Assembly (NCBI RefSeq): GCF_001954195.1
Contig: NZ_MBES01000052.1
Coordinates: 62,001-126,000 of the forward strand
Source of the DNA: Mycobacterium sp. IS-1264
Lineage (GTDB): Bacteria > Actinomycetota > Actinomycetes > Mycobacteriales > Mycobacteriaceae
Direction: 5' to 3'
DNA length: 64,000 nt
Numbering within the stretch: position 1 is the stretch's first letter; each line of letters begins with the position of its first letter. A program made the translations under genes and the position numbers. Under the pieces are notes generated by a model. It saw only the letters and a program-made list of their open reading frames with translations. It did not search any database and was not told where the DNA came from. Positions 23,945-34,157 of this stretch are shown in pieces.

Positions 23945-25252
23945 TCAGAAGCCGACCCGCACGGTCGGGATCGCCGGATCGCCGTGCGCCAATTTCAGCC
24001 CCTCCCACGGCAGGCTGCGCAGCCCGGACGCCACCAGGTCCCGGGCGGCGGCCAGCGCCCCGCGACCCGTTTCGGTCACCGCCTCCCCGCCGCGCACCAG
24101 CGGGACCGTCAGCACCCGGAACGGCTCGGTGGCTTCCGGCGGATTGCCGGCCGGGTACAGCACCTCCTCGGTGATCGTGCCGGTGGGGCGGCAGCGCCGC
24201 AGCGCCTCTTTGTGGCCGCCGTCGGATTCCTTGTGGGCGCTGCGCTTGTGCACCGGCATGCCGTCCACCTCGACCAACTTGTAGACCATGCTCGCGGTGG
24301 GTGCGCCCGAGCCGGTGACCAGTGACGTGCCGACGCCGTAGCTGTCCACCGGCTCGGCGCGCAACGCGGCGATGGAGAACTCGTCGAGGTCGCCGGACAC
24401 CACGATGCTGGTCCGGGTCGCGCCCAGCTGGTCGAGTTGCTGGCGCACCTGGCGGGCCAGCACGCCCAGCTCACCGGAGTCGAGGCGCACCCCACCCAGC
24501 TCGGCACCGGCGGCGGCCACGGCAGTGGCCACGCCGGTCGTCACGTCGTAGGTGTCCACCAGCAGCGTGGTTTGCGCGCCCAGCGCGTCGACCTGGGCAC
24601 GAAATGCGGCGACTTCGTCGGGCCCGTCCCGCCGGGTGTGCAGCATCGTGAAAGCGTGTGCCGCGGTGCCCTCCGTGGGGATCCCGTATTGCCGTTCGGC
24701 TTCCAGGTTGGACGTCGCGGTAAACCCGGCGATATAGGCGGCGCGCGCCGCCGCCACCGCCGCGCGTTCGTGGGTTCGCCGTGATCCCATCTCGATCAGC
24801 GGTCGGTCCTGCGCGGCGCTGACCATTCGCGCCGCCGCGGAGGCGATAGCGGTGTCGTGGTTGAAGATCGACAGCGCCAGCGTTTCGAGCACCACGCATT
24901 CGGCGAAGCTGCCGCTCACGGACAACACCGGCGAACCGGGAAAGTACAGCTCGCCTTCGGCGTAGCCGTCGATATCGCCGCCGAAGCGGAAATCGCGGAG
25001 GTAGCGCAGCGTGTCGTCGTCCAGGAATTGCGCCAGCAGCTGGCACGCGTCGTCGTCAAACCTGAACTGCGGCAACACTTCCAGCAGCCGGCCGGTGCCG
25101 GCGACCACGCCGTAGCGGCGACCCTCGGGCAGGCGGCGGGCGAACAGTTCGAACGTGGTCCGGCGATGCGCGGTGCCATCGCGCAGCGCCGCCGCCAGCA
25201 TGGTCAACTCGTATTTGTCGGTTAGCAGCCCAGCGAGGGCCGGGTCGTTCAT
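23945..25252 (-). CDS. pncB: Nicotinate phosphoribosyltransferase
   Basis: Salvages nicotinate to nicotinate mononucleotide with PRPP, feeding NAD synthesis. The 435 residues begin MNDPALAGLLTDKYELTML, the usual family start, so I chose the ATG at 25252. A longer reading would overlap the divergent clpS gene. The motifs LIEMGSRRTHERAA and VSGDLDEFSIAAL, and the phosphate-binding TYDVTTGV, are characteristic. It corresponds to pncB1 (Rv1330c) and is divergent from clpS. Confidence 0.95.
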   Translation of the reverse strand: MNDPALAGLLTDKYELTMLAAALRDGTAHRRTTFELFARRLPEGRRYGVVAGTGRLLEVLPQFRFDDDACQLLAQFLDDDTLRYLRDFRFGGDIDGYAEGELYFPGSPVLSVSGSFAECVVLETLALSIFNHDTAIASAAARMVSAAQDRPLIEMGSRRTHERAAVAAARAAYIAGFTATSNLEAERQYGIPTEGTAAHAFTMLHTRRDGPDEVAAFRAQVDALGAQTTLLVDTYDVTTGVATAVAAAGAELGGVRLDSGELGVLARQVRQQLDQLGATRTSIVVSGDLDEFSIAALRAEPVDSYGVGTSLVTGSGAPTASMVYKLVEVDGMPVHKRSAHKESDGGHKEALRRCRPTGTITEEVLYPAGNPPEATEPFRVLTVPLVRGGEAVTETGRGALAAARDLVASGLRSLPWEGLKLAHGDPAIPTVRVGF

Positions 25253-25294
25253 TCCGTAAAGGTAACGGCTGGCTGCGAGCGAGCCGTCTCTCGG

Positions 25295-25300
25295 TATCGT
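25295..25300 (+). promoter_or_regulatory. Putative -10 box of clpS, leaderless spacing
   Basis: TATCGT fits TANNNT and lies 7 bases before the clpS ATG at 25308, so the message may start at the ATG. GGAGG at 25301-25305 is too close to the ATG to act as an ordinary ribosome-binding site. Confidence 0.35.
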
Positions 25301-25307
25301 GGAGGCC

Positions 25308-25613
25308 ATGGTTGTTGCGTCAGCACCCACCAAGCCTGGCACTACCGGACAACGCGAGTCCGCTCCGGCCCACGTCACGGCCAGTCCCTGGGTCACCATC
25401 GTCTGGGACGACCCGGTCAACCTGATGACCTACGTGACGTATGTATTCCAGAAGTTGTTCGGATACAGCGAGCCGCATGCCACCAAGCTGATGCTGCAGG
25501 TGCACAACGAGGGCAAGGCGGTGGTGTCCGCGGGCAGCCGGGAGTCCATGGAAGTCGACGTGTCCAAACTGCACGCCGCCGGTTTGTGGGCGACGATGCA
25601 GCAGGACCGCTGA
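25308..25613 (+). CDS. clpS: ATP-dependent Clp protease adaptor ClpS
   Basis: N-degron adaptor that hands proteins with destabilising N-terminal residues to ClpC1-ClpP. The 101-residue product has the core [20 protein letters not shown], with the N-degron pocket Asp, and the conserved [13 protein letters not shown] helix. The ATG at 25308 gives the M. tuberculosis-like start (Rv1331); a GTG at 25299 would add three residues. It heads a run of same-strand genes that extends, with short gaps and overlaps, to cysM and murI. Confidence 0.95.
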   Translation: MVVASAPTKPGTTGQRESAPAHVTASPWVTIVWDDPVNLMTYVTYVFQKLFGYSEPHATKLMLQVHNEGKAVVSAGSRESMEVDVSKLHAAGLWATMQQDR

Positions 25614-25638
25614 GATTCGAGGGCACCCGGGATTCCGC

Positions 25639-26223
25639 GTGCGCAAATGGAAGCGCGTCGAGACCGCAAACGGTCCCCGTTTTCGGTCCGCCTTGGCTCC
25701 CCATGAGGCGGACCTGCTCAAGAACCTCGTCACCGCGATGATCGGTTTGCTCGACGAGCGCGAATCTTCTTCGCCGGCAGACGAACTCGAAGAGATCACC
25801 GGTATCAAGACCGGAAACTCCGAACGGCCGCGGGAGTCGACGCTGCGGCGGCTGCTGCCCGATTTCTACAAATCCGATCAGGACGACGCCGCGGCCGATG
25901 CGTCCGAAGGCCTCAACGCCGCGCTGCGCAGCCTGCACGAGCCGGAGATCATCAACGCCAAACGTGTTGCCGCACAGGAGTTGTTGGACACGCTGCCGGC
26001 CGAAGGCGGCCGGTTCGAACTGACCGAGGACGGCGCCAACGCATGGATCGCGGCGGTCAACGACATTCGGCTGACGCTGGGCGTCCTGCTCGAAATCGGG
26101 CCCGAGGGCCCAGATCGCCTGCCATCGGACCATCCGTTGGCCGCGCATTACGACGTGTATCAGTGGCTGACCGTCCTGCAGGAATATCTGGTCCTGGTGC
26201 TGATGGGGCGGCCGGCCGGATGA
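25639..26223 (+). CDS. DUF2017 family protein, ClpS-associated
   Basis: A 194-residue helical protein of the actinobacterial DUF2017 family, nearly always found beside clpS (Rv1332 in M. tuberculosis). It has an acidic middle (DFYKSDQDDAAADA) and a hydrophobic C-terminal helix ending VLQEYLVLVLMGR. Its role is unknown. The fixed neighbourhood suggests a link with Clp proteolysis, but no catalytic motif is visible. It starts at GTG and its stop overlaps the next ATG as ATGA. Confidence 0.9.
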   Translation: MRKWKRVETANGPRFRSALAPHEADLLKNLVTAMIGLLDERESSSPADELEEITGIKTGNSERPRESTLRRLLPDFYKSDQDDAAADASEGLNAALRSLHEPEIINAKRVAAQELLDTLPAEGGRFELTEDGANAWIAAVNDIRLTLGVLLEIGPEGPDRLPSDHPLAAHYDVYQWLTVLQEYLVLVLMGRPAG

Positions 26224-27254
26224 ACTCCGTCACGGACGTCGGGGGAATCCGCGTCGGCCACTACCAGCGACTGGATCCCGACGCGTCCTTGGGCGCCGGT
26301 TGGGCATGCGGCGTGAGCGTCGTGTTGACCCCGCCCGGGACGGTCGGCGCCGTCGATTGCCGCGGTGGCGCGCCCGGCACGCGCGAGAGCGATCTGCTGG
26401 ATCCGGTCAACACCGTGCGATTCGTCGACGCGGTGTTGCTCGCCGGTGGCAGCGCCTACGGCCTCGCCGCCGCCGACGGCGTCATGCGCTGGCTCGAGGA
26501 ACACGAGCGCGGCGTGGCGATGGAGGGCGGCGTGGTGCCAATCGTGCCCGCGGCGGTGATCTTCGACCTGCCGGTCGGTGGCTGGGACCGGCGGCCGGAC
26601 GCCGAGTTCGGCTACCAGGCGGCGCTCGCCGCGAGCGACGAAGGGGTGTCGGTCGGGACCGTCGGCGCTGGGGTCGGGGCGCGCGCCGGTGTGCTCAAGG
26701 GCGGCATCGGGACCGCCTCGACGACACTGCCGTCCGGCGTGACGGTCGGCGCCCTCGTCGCGGTGAACTGCGCGGGCGACGTCGTCGACCGGGCCACCGG
26801 TCTCCCGTGGATGGCGGCGCTGACCGAGGAGTTCGCCCTGCGGCCGCCGCCGGCCGACCAGATCGACGCGTTCGCCCGGCTGCCGTCGCCGTTGAGCCCG
26901 CTGAATACCACGATCGCGGTGGTGGCCACCGACGCCGCGCTGACCCCGGCGGGCTGCCGGCGTGTCGCGATCGCCGCCCATGACGGCCTGGCCCGCACCA
27001 TCCGGCCGGCACACACACCGCTGGACGGCGACACCGTGTTCGCGCTGGCTACCGGGGCCGTCGAGGTGGCGCCGGCGGTCGGCTCGACACCACCGCCCGC
27101 CGCATTTTCGCCGGAGACCGCGCTGACCACCGAGGTGGGCGCGGCCGCGGCCGATTGCCTGGCGCGCGCCGTGCTGGTCGGGGTGCTGGCCGCGGAGTCG
27201 GTGGCCGGAATACCCACCTACCGCGGCATGTTGCCCGGAGCATTCGGCCCCTAG
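26220..27254 (+). CDS. P1/DmpA-family (S58) N-terminal nucleophile aminopeptidase-like hydrolase
   Basis: A 344-residue homologue of L-aminopeptidase D-Ala-esterase DmpA (Rv1333 position). These enzymes cut themselves to free an N-terminal Ser/Thr nucleophile. Seen here are GGIRVGHYQ at the start, LLAGGSAYGLAAADGVM, VGTVGAGVGARAGVLKGGIGTAS and VGALVAVNCAGD. I chose the ATG at 26220, which overlaps the DUF2017 stop by 4 bases, over an upstream start inside that gene. The natural substrate is unknown. Confidence 0.93.
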   Translation: MNSVTDVGGIRVGHYQRLDPDASLGAGWACGVSVVLTPPGTVGAVDCRGGAPGTRESDLLDPVNTVRFVDAVLLAGGSAYGLAAADGVMRWLEEHERGVAMEGGVVPIVPAAVIFDLPVGGWDRRPDAEFGYQAALAASDEGVSVGTVGAGVGARAGVLKGGIGTASTTLPSGVTVGALVAVNCAGDVVDRATGLPWMAALTEEFALRPPPADQIDAFARLPSPLSPLNTTIAVVATDAALTPAGCRRVAIAAHDGLARTIRPAHTPLDGDTVFALATGAVEVAPAVGSTPPPAAFSPETALTTEVGAAAADCLARAVLVGVLAAESVAGIPTYRGMLPGAFGP

Positions 27255-27273
27255 CGGAAAGGGAAAGGTTGAC

Positions 27274-27687
27274 GTGCTGGTGATCCGTGCCGACCTGGTG
27301 GACGCCATGGTCGCCCACGCGCGTCGTGACCACCCCGACGAAGCCTGCGGGGTGCTGGCCGGCCCGGACGGCTCGGATCGTCCGGAGCGGCACATCGCGA
27401 TGGTCAACGCCGAACGTTCGCCGACGTTTTACCGCTTCGACGCGCACGAGCAGCTGAAGGTGTGGCGGGCGATGGACGATGCCGACGAGGTCCCGGTCGT
27501 CATCTATCACTCACACACCGCGACCGAGGCTTACCCGAGCCGCACCGACGTGAAGCTGGCCGCCGAGCCGGACGCGCACTACGTGCTGGTGTCCACCCGT
27601 GACCCCGACCGCCACGAGCTGCGCAGCTATCGCATCGTCGACGGCGTCGTCACCGAAGAACCTGTCGATATCGTCGAGCAGTACTGA
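27274..27687 (+). CDS. mec: CysO-cysteine peptidase (JAMM metalloprotease)
   Basis: Releases cysteine from the CysO-cysteine adduct in the sulfide-carrier route of cysteine synthesis. The 137-residue JAMM protein keeps the full zinc motif: Glu23 in DEACG, then His79-x-His81, Ser89 and Asp92 in HSHTATEAYPSRTD, exactly HxHx7Sx2D. GTG start with a purine-rich upstream GGAAAGG. It is followed by cysO and cysM, the same order as Rv1334-Rv1336. Confidence 0.96.
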   Translation: MLVIRADLVDAMVAHARRDHPDEACGVLAGPDGSDRPERHIAMVNAERSPTFYRFDAHEQLKVWRAMDDADEVPVVIYHSHTATEAYPSRTDVKLAAEPDAHYVLVSTRDPDRHELRSYRIVDGVVTEEPVDIVEQY

Positions 27688-27709
27688 ACACAGTTCGAGA
27701 AAGGCCCGC

Positions 27710-27991
27710 ATGAGCGTCACCGTGTCCATCCCAACCATCCTCCGGCCGCACACCGGCGGCGAGAAGCGCGTCTCGGCGAGCGGTGACACGCTGGGCGCCA
27801 TCATCAGCGACCTGGAGGCCAACTACTCCGGCATCTCCGAGCGGCTGATCGACTCCGACAATCCGGGCAAGCTGCATCGCTTCGTGAACATCTACGTCAA
27901 CGACGAGGACGTGCGGTTCTCCGGCGGCCTTGACACCACGGTCGCCGACGGCGACTCGGTGACCATCCTGCCCGCGGTGGCGGGCGGGTAA
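27710..27991 (+). CDS. cysO: Sulfur carrier protein CysO
   Basis: Ubiquitin-fold protein of 93 residues whose C-terminal Gly-Gly (LPAVAGG) is converted to a thiocarboxylate and donates sulfide to CysM. The ATG at 27710 follows a purine-rich stretch (GAGAAAGG) and gives the expected start MSVTVSIPTILRP. A longer in-frame reading inside mec was rejected. It lies between mec and cysM in one transcription unit. Confidence 0.96.
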   Translation: MSVTVSIPTILRPHTGGEKRVSASGDTLGAIISDLEANYSGISERLIDSDNPGKLHRFVNIYVNDEDVRFSGGLDTTVADGDSVTILPAVAGG

Positions 27992-29633
<1,642 letters not shown>

Positions 29634-29637
<4 letters not shown>

Positions 29638-30449
29638 GCTCGCCATTAGCGCCCGTCGGAGTCTTCGACTCCGGCGTCGGGGGCCTGACCGTCGCGCGGG
29701 CCATCATCGACCAGCTACCCGACGAGGACATCATCTACGTCGGCGACACCGGCAACGGTCCCTACGGCCCGCTGACCATTCCCGAGGTCCGAGCGCACGC
29801 GCTGGCCATCGGTGACGATCTCGTCGACCGAGGCGTCAAGGCGCTGGTGATCGCCTGCAACACGGCGTCCGCGGCGTGCCTGCGGGACGCCCGCGAGCGC
29901 TACGACGTGCCGGTCGTCGAGGTGATCCTGCCCGCGGTGCGCCGCGCGGTGACCGCCACCCGCAACGGCCGCATCGGTGTCATCGGCACCCAGGCGACCA
30001 TCGCCTCGCACGCCTACCAGGACGCGTTCGCCGCCGCCCGCGACACCGAGATCACCGCGGTGTCCTGCCCGCGGTTCGTCGACTTCGTCGAGCGCGGCGT
30101 CACCAGCGGCCGTCAGGTGCTGGGGCTGGCCGAGGGCTACCTAGAGCCCTTGCAGCGCGCGCAGGTCGACACCCTAGTGCTGGGATGCACGCACTATCCG
30201 CTGCTGTCGGGGCTGATCCAGCTGGCGATGGGCGAGAACGTCACGCTGGTTTCGAGTGCCGAGGAAACCGCCAAGGAAGTGCTACGCGTGCTCACCGAGC
30301 GGGACCTGCTGCGGCCCCACGACGCGGCGCCGGCCACCCGGGTGTTCGAGTCCACCGGCGACCCCGAGGCGTTCACCAAACTGGCCGCGCGCTTCCTGGG
30401 TCCCGCGGTGACCGGCGTCCAACCCGTACGCCGCTCCCGTATCGACTAG
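29634..30449 (+). CDS. murI: Glutamate racemase
   Basis: Supplies D-glutamate for peptidoglycan. The 271-residue protein has the two catalytic cysteines, Cys75 in VIACNTASA and the second in [10 protein letters not shown], and the start motif [10 protein letters not shown] chose the ATG at 29634, which overlaps the rhomboid stop, over a much longer frame that runs back into cysM. Corresponds to Rv1338. Confidence 0.96.
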
Positions 30450-30494
30450 CCCGGCCTAGCTGCGCAAGCGCGCGGGGAGATTCTCATCACATCA

Positions 30495-31322
30495 ATGCGG
30501 CAATGTTTTCTCCACGCTGCTATCGGGCATGGCACAGTAGTGTCCGTGCGAATAACCGTGCTCGGCTGCTCGGGCAGCGTGGTCGGTCCGGATTCGCCTG
30601 CATCGGGTTATCTGCTTCGGGCTCCGGATACCCCGCCGTTGGTCCTCGACTTCGGCGGGGGTGTCCTCGGCGCGCTACAGCGATACATGGATCCCGGCTC
30701 GGTGCATGTGCTGCTGTCCCATCTGCACGCCGACCACTGTCTGGACATGCCGGGGTTGTTCGTATGGCGCCGCTACCACCCGTCGCGCCCGCTCGGCAAG
30801 GCGTTGCTGTACGGCCCGAGCGACACGTGGTCACGGTTGGGGGCCGCGTCCTCGCCCTATGGCGGGGAAATCGACGATTGCTCCGACATCTTCGACGTCC
30901 ACCACTGGGTCGACGGTGAGCCGGTGACGTTCGGCGCGCTCACCGTGACGCCTCGGGTGGTGGCTCATCCGACCGAGTCCTACGGCTTGCGGGTGACCGA
31001 TCCCAGCGGCGCCTCGTTCGTCTACAGCGGTGACACGGGAACGTGCGATCAGCTCATCGAGCTGGCCCGCGACGCCGACGTCTTCCTGTGCGAGGCCTCG
31101 TGGACGCACGCGCATGACCGTCCGCCCGCCCTGCACCTTTCGGGCACCGAGGCCGGCAGGGCCGCGGCACAGGCCGGCGTTCGCGAGCTGCTGCTGACAC
31201 ACATCCCGCCGTGGACGTCGCGTGAGGACGTGATCAGCGAGGCCAAGGCCGAGTTCGACGGCCCCGTGCATGCGGTCGTATGCGGTGAGACGTTCGATGT
31301 CCGCCACTCGGAAAGGGTCTGA
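30495..31322 (+). CDS. Metallo-beta-lactamase-fold cyclic-nucleotide phosphodiesterase (Rv1339 type)
   Basis: A 275-residue MBL-fold protein with metal motif [10 protein letters not shown] (His76, His78, Asp80, His81), plus [10 protein letters not shown] and YSGDTG. Rv1339 has been reported as an atypical class II cAMP phosphodiesterase that affects cAMP level and antibiotic tolerance. The same activity is likely here and would counter the cyclase at 9349-10959. The start is uncertain: ATG 30495 is used, while GTG at 30540 or 30546 would begin just before [10 protein letters not shown]. Confidence 0.9.
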   Translation: MRQCFLHAAIGHGTVVSVRITVLGCSGSVVGPDSPASGYLLRAPDTPPLVLDFGGGVLGALQRYMDPGSVHVLLSHLHADHCLDMPGLFVWRRYHPSRPLGKALLYGPSDTWSRLGAASSPYGGEIDDCSDIFDVHHWVDGEPVTFGALTVTPRVVAHPTESYGLRVTDPSGASFVYSGDTGTCDQLIELARDADVFLCEASWTHAHDRPPALHLSGTEAGRAAAQAGVRELLLTHIPPWTSREDVISEAKAEFDGPVHAVVCGETFDVRHSERV

Positions 31323-31345
31323 GTCAACCGGTTAGGGTTGGCGTC

Positions 31346-32125
31346 GTGTCCAAACGAGAAGACGGTCGCCTCGACGACGAGCTTCGCCCCGTGGTCATCA
31401 CCCGCGGGTTCACCGAAAACCCGGCGGGTTCGGTCCTGATCGAATTCGGTCACACCAAAGTCATGTGCACCGCCAGCGTCACCGAGGGCGTGCCGCGCTG
31501 GCGCAAGGGGTCGGGCCTGGGGTGGCTGACCGCGGAGTACGCGATGTTGCCGTCGGCCACGCACACTCGCTCCGATCGTGAATCGGTGCGCGGCCGCCTG
31601 TCCGGGCGCACCCAGGAGATCAGCCGGCTGGTCGGCCGGTCGCTGCGAGCCTGCATCGACCTGGCGGCGTTGGGGGAGAACACAATCGCCGTCGACTGCG
31701 ATGTGTTGCAAGCCGACGGCGGCACCCGCACCGCGGCCATCACGGGCGCCTACGTGGCGCTGGCCGACGCGGTGACTTATCTTTCGGCGGCGGGAAAGCT
31801 TTCCGATCCCCGGCCGCTGTCGTGCGCTATCGCGGCGGTCTCCGTCGGCGTGGTGGACGGCAGGATTCGGGTGGACCTGCCCTACGAGGAGGACGCGCGC
31901 GCCGAGGTGGACATGAACGTCGTGGCCACCGACACCGGGACTCTGGTCGAGGTTCAGGGGACCGGTGAGGGCGCGACGTTTCCGCGTTCGACGCTGGACA
32001 AGCTGCTCGACATGGCGCTCGGCGCTTGCGACACCTTGTTCGCGGCGCAGCGGGAGGCATTGGAGCGGCCGTACCCGGGTGTGTTGCCCGAGGGGCCGCC
32101 ACCGCCGAAGGCGTTCGGAAGCTGA
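31346..32125 (+). CDS. rphA: Ribonuclease PH
   Basis: Phosphate-dependent 3' exonuclease that trims tRNA precursors. The 259-residue product begins (GTG) SKREDGR and shows [31 protein letters not shown], the arginine-rich [20 protein letters not shown] and [13 protein letters not shown]. Corresponds to Rv1340. Its last codon overlaps the probable start of rdgB. Confidence 0.96.
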   Translation: MSKREDGRLDDELRPVVITRGFTENPAGSVLIEFGHTKVMCTASVTEGVPRWRKGSGLGWLTAEYAMLPSATHTRSDRESVRGRLSGRTQEISRLVGRSLRACIDLAALGENTIAVDCDVLQADGGTRTAAITGAYVALADAVTYLSAAGKLSDPRPLSCAIAAVSVGVVDGRIRVDLPYEEDARAEVDMNVVATDTGTLVEVQGTGEGATFPRSTLDKLLDMALGACDTLFAAQREALERPYPGVLPEGPPPPKAFGS

Positions 32126-32730
32126 CCCACCTACTGGTCGCCAGCCGCAACCCCAAGAAGCTGGCCGAGCTGCGCCGGGTGCTGGACGGCGCCGGACTGT
32201 CCGGCTTGACGCTGCTGTCGCTGAACGATGTGGCGCCTTTCGACGAGGCGCCCGAAACCGGTGCGACCTTCGAGGACAACGCATTGGCCAAGGCGCGGGA
32301 TGCGTTCGCCGCGACCGGTTTTGCGAGTGTGGCCGACGATTCCGGTTTGGAGGTGGCCGCTATGCGCGGGATGCCGGGCGTGCTGTCGGCGCGTTGGTCC
32401 GGTAAACACGGCGACGACGCCGCCAACACCGCGTTGCTCCTGGCGCAGCTGCGGGACGTCCCCGACTCGCGGCGAGGCGCGGCCTTCGTGTCGGCCTGCG
32501 CACTGGTGTCGTCATCCGGCGAAGTCGTCGTCCGCGGCGAGTGGCCGGGCAGCATCGCCCGCGAGCCGCGCGGCGACGGCGGATTCGGTTACGACCCCGT
32601 CTTCATTCCCGACGGAAGCGACCGCACCGCAGCGCAACTCAGCCCCGCCGAGAAGGATGCCGTCTCGCATCGAGGTCGTGCGCTGGCACTGTTGGTGCCG
32701 GCGCTGCGAGCGCTGGCCGCGCGAACGTGA
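32122..32730 (+). CDS. rdgB: dITP/XTP (non-canonical purine NTP) pyrophosphatase
   Basis: House-cleaning enzyme that hydrolyses ITP/XTP and deoxy forms. About 202 residues, with [15 protein letters not shown] at the N-terminus, [14 protein letters not shown], the catalytic [22 protein letters not shown] and [10 protein letters not shown]. The start is odd: no ATG or GTG lies near the conserved N-terminus. The fitting codon is CTG at 32122, overlapping the rphA stop as CTGA; the next option is a TTG at 32026, which would add 32 unlikely residues. Corresponds to Rv1341. Confidence 0.9.
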   Translation: MTHLLVASRNPKKLAELRRVLDGAGLSGLTLLSLNDVAPFDEAPETGATFEDNALAKARDAFAATGFASVADDSGLEVAAMRGMPGVLSARWSGKHGDDAANTALLLAQLRDVPDSRRGAAFVSACALVSSSGEVVVRGEWPGSIAREPRGDGGFGYDPVFIPDGSDRTAAQLSPAEKDAVSHRGRALALLVPALRALAART

Positions 32731-32734
32731 CTGC

Positions 32735-32778
32735 AGCGTCACGTTCGGCGTCGAGCGTGACGCTAGAGTCACGCTCGA
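32735..32778. terminator. Overlapping inverted repeats between convergent rdgB and the DUF3817 gene
   Basis: TCGAGCGTGAC (32751-32761) pairs perfectly with GTCACGCTCGA (32768-32778) across a 6-base loop. The same left arm can alternatively pair with AGCGTCACG at 32735-32743. There is no T-run, so it may be a non-canonical bidirectional terminator or merely a palindromic spacer element. Confidence 0.45.
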
Positions 32779-32781
32779 GCC

Positions 32782-33126
32782 CTAAATCCCGAAGCGCGCC
32801 TTGACGTCCTTGGTCTGGAAGTGCTCGACGATGATCCCGAGCAGCGGGATGGTGCCGGACAGCAGCACGCCGATGGTCTTGGCGATCGGCCAGCGGACCT
32901 TGACCGCCAGGTTGAATGCGGCCAGCACGTAGACGAAATACACCCAGCCGTGCACCACTTCGATCCAGCGGATCTCATGGTGGAACACCAGATGCGAGAC
33001 GATTTCGTAGCACAGGGCGATCAGCCAGATACCCGTCGTCCACGCCATGATCCGGTAGCCGAACAGCGCGGTGCGGATCTTCTCGACGGGGAAGGCCGGC
33101 GCACCGGGTGTCTCGGGCGTGGTCAT
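32782..33126 (-). CDS. DUF3817 integral membrane protein
   Basis: A 114-residue protein with three predicted transmembrane helices (about residues 25-48, 58-80 and 86-104) and the DUF3817 signature WIEVVHGWVYFVYVLAAF. It corresponds to Rv1342c. Function is unknown. Its ATG overlaps the stop of the lprD-like gene (ATGA at 33123-33126), so the two are co-translated. Confidence 0.9.
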   Translation of the reverse strand: MTTPETPGAPAFPVEKIRTALFGYRIMAWTTGIWLIALCYEIVSHLVFHHEIRWIEVVHGWVYFVYVLAAFNLAVKVRWPIAKTIGVLLSGTIPLLGIIVEHFQTKDVKARFGI

Positions 33127-33503
33127 GCGGTTGTCCTGTTCTGCTTTTCGGCGTCGTTCTTGGCGAGGTCTGCCAGATAGGCGTTGTACTCCCGCAGCGC
33201 GGGATCGTCGGGCGGTCGTTGTGTGGGCTTGGGGCGCTCGGGTAGTAGGCCGGCGGGTATCTCGGTCATCTCGCCGCCCTTCCGCGGCTCCGGCGGCGCC
33301 TCCTCGTAGCGCACGAACTTGCGGTACGCGTAGACACAGAACCACGCGAACAGCGGCCACTGCAGCGCATACCCGAGGTTTTGAAAGGTACCCGAGGCGG
33401 ACTGAAACCTGGTCCACTGCCACCAGCCCAGGGCCAGGCAGCCGCAGGCCGCGACGATCACCAGAATGATCAGCGCGGGCCTGCGACGACGGGTACTGGA
33501 CAC
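33123..33503 (-). CDS. lprD: Small membrane-anchored protein, putative lipoprotein LprD
   Basis: A 126-residue protein with a basic N-terminus, a hydrophobic segment at 10-28 containing IVAACGC, which fits a lipobox, and a second hydrophobic stretch around 43-60 (LGYALQWPLFAWFCVYAY). A proline- and charge-rich tail follows. Corresponds to Rv1343c. Whether it is truly lipidated or simply a two-pass membrane protein cannot be settled from sequence. GTG start. Confidence 0.85.
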   Translation of the reverse strand: MSSTRRRRPALIILVIVAACGCLALGWWQWTRFQSASGTFQNLGYALQWPLFAWFCVYAYRKFVRYEEAPPEPRKGGEMTEIPAGLLPERPKPTQRPPDDPALREYNAYLADLAKNDAEKQNRTTA

Positions 33504-33547
33504 CCCATGACGGTACCGCGCGACGGTTCGGGCCCAGGCCGAGGCGA

Positions 33548-33553
33548 TACGAT
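33548..33553 (+). promoter_or_regulatory. Putative -10 box of the tRNA-Leu gene
   Basis: TACGAT fits TANNNT and lies 10 bases before the mature tRNA 5' end, a spacing usual for stand-alone tRNA genes. A clear -35 is not visible. Confidence 0.4.
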
Positions 33554-33563
33554 CGCTGGGTCC

Positions 33564-33647
33564 GCGGGCGTGATGAAATTGGCAAACATGCCGGCTTTAG
33601 GTGCCGGTGCTCGTGAGAGCTTGAGGGTTCGAGTCCCTCCGCCCGCA
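33564..33647 (+). tRNA. tRNA-Leu (anticodon UAG)
   Basis: An 84-base class II tRNA. Acceptor GCGGGCG (33564-33570) pairs with CGCCCGC (33640-33646), with discriminator A at 33647. Anticodon stem CCGGC/GCCGG encloses loop TTTAGGT, with TAG at 33598-33600. The variable arm is long, and the T arm has GGTTCGAGTCC. CCA is not encoded. The synteny with M. tuberculosis ends at this gene. Confidence 0.95.
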
Positions 33648-33711
33648 CGCTTTCTGGTTTTGGCGTGCATTCCGCGGGTAACCGCGATGAATCGCACCAA
33701 AGGAAGACGCC

Positions 33712-34047
33712 ATGGCGACCGGACGCGAGCCCTCCGAAGAATCCGTCTCCGCACAAGACCTGGCGGCCGCGGAACGCAGAGTCGCGGAGGCTCGCGGACG
33801 CGCCGCCCACGCGGGACTCTCGGCCGCGCGCAGCATCGAGGAATCGGCGCGCCAGCACGAACGGCTCGCGAGCGTGCAAGACGTGACGGTCGACCGAGGC
33901 GTCTCGCACACGGACGTGCACCGCAGGTCCGCAGAGCGCCATCGCGAAGCCGCCGCCGAGGACCGCAAGATGGCCGAGGCGAAGCGCAAAGAGTCCGAAG
34001 CAGACCTGGCAATCGGCCCAAACCCGCGCGCGCCGCGCAGTCGCTAG
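33712..34047 (+). CDS. Small hydrophilic helical protein of unknown function
   Basis: I do not recognise this family. The 111 residues are rich in Ala, Arg, Glu and Ser, with no hydrophobic segment. Long helices are predicted by eye (DLAAAERRVAEARGRA and SAERHREAAAEDRKMAEAKR), so a coiled coil is likely. The ATG has AAGGA 9 bases upstream. It stands alone between tRNA-Leu and the iron-regulated gene. Antisense frames are open too, so reality as a gene is probable but not proven. Confidence 0.6.
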   Translation: MATGREPSEESVSAQDLAAAERRVAEARGRAAHAGLSAARSIEESARQHERLASVQDVTVDRGVSHTDVHRRSAERHREAAAEDRKMAEAKRKESEADLAIGPNPRAPRSR

Positions 34048-34070
34048 CCCCCTCTCACCAAACCCTTGAG

Positions 34071-34099
34071 TTGACCTTTGGTTAGGCAACCCTTAGTTT
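34071..34099 (+). promoter_or_regulatory. Promoter with IdeR-like iron box between -35 and -10
   Basis: TTGACC (34071-34076) and TAGTTT (34094-34099) are 17 bases apart. The 19-mer TTTGGTTAGGCAACCCTTA at 34077-34095 matches 15 of 19 positions of the IdeR consensus TTAGGTTAGGCTAACCTAA. Iron-loaded IdeR bound here would block RNA polymerase, so the downstream flavoprotein gene should be induced by iron shortage. The remaining 34048-34157 interval holds no gene. Confidence 0.75.
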
Positions 34100-34157
34100 G
34101 TGAGGGCAACTACTAGCCGAAGGGTGGCGGAATGCCCGTCACGGGAGAGGACCGCTC

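Noticed and set aside
22517..24325. 602-codon + strand frame opposite dinG and pncB
   Set aside because: Overlaps two real genes and shows no domain; a typical high-GC shadow frame.
32782..34089. A single 435-codon minus-strand gene covering the tRNA and the membrane protein
   Set aside because: It would cross the tRNA-Leu and lprD in a different frame; the real gene starts at 33126 as judged by the ATGA overlap with lprD.
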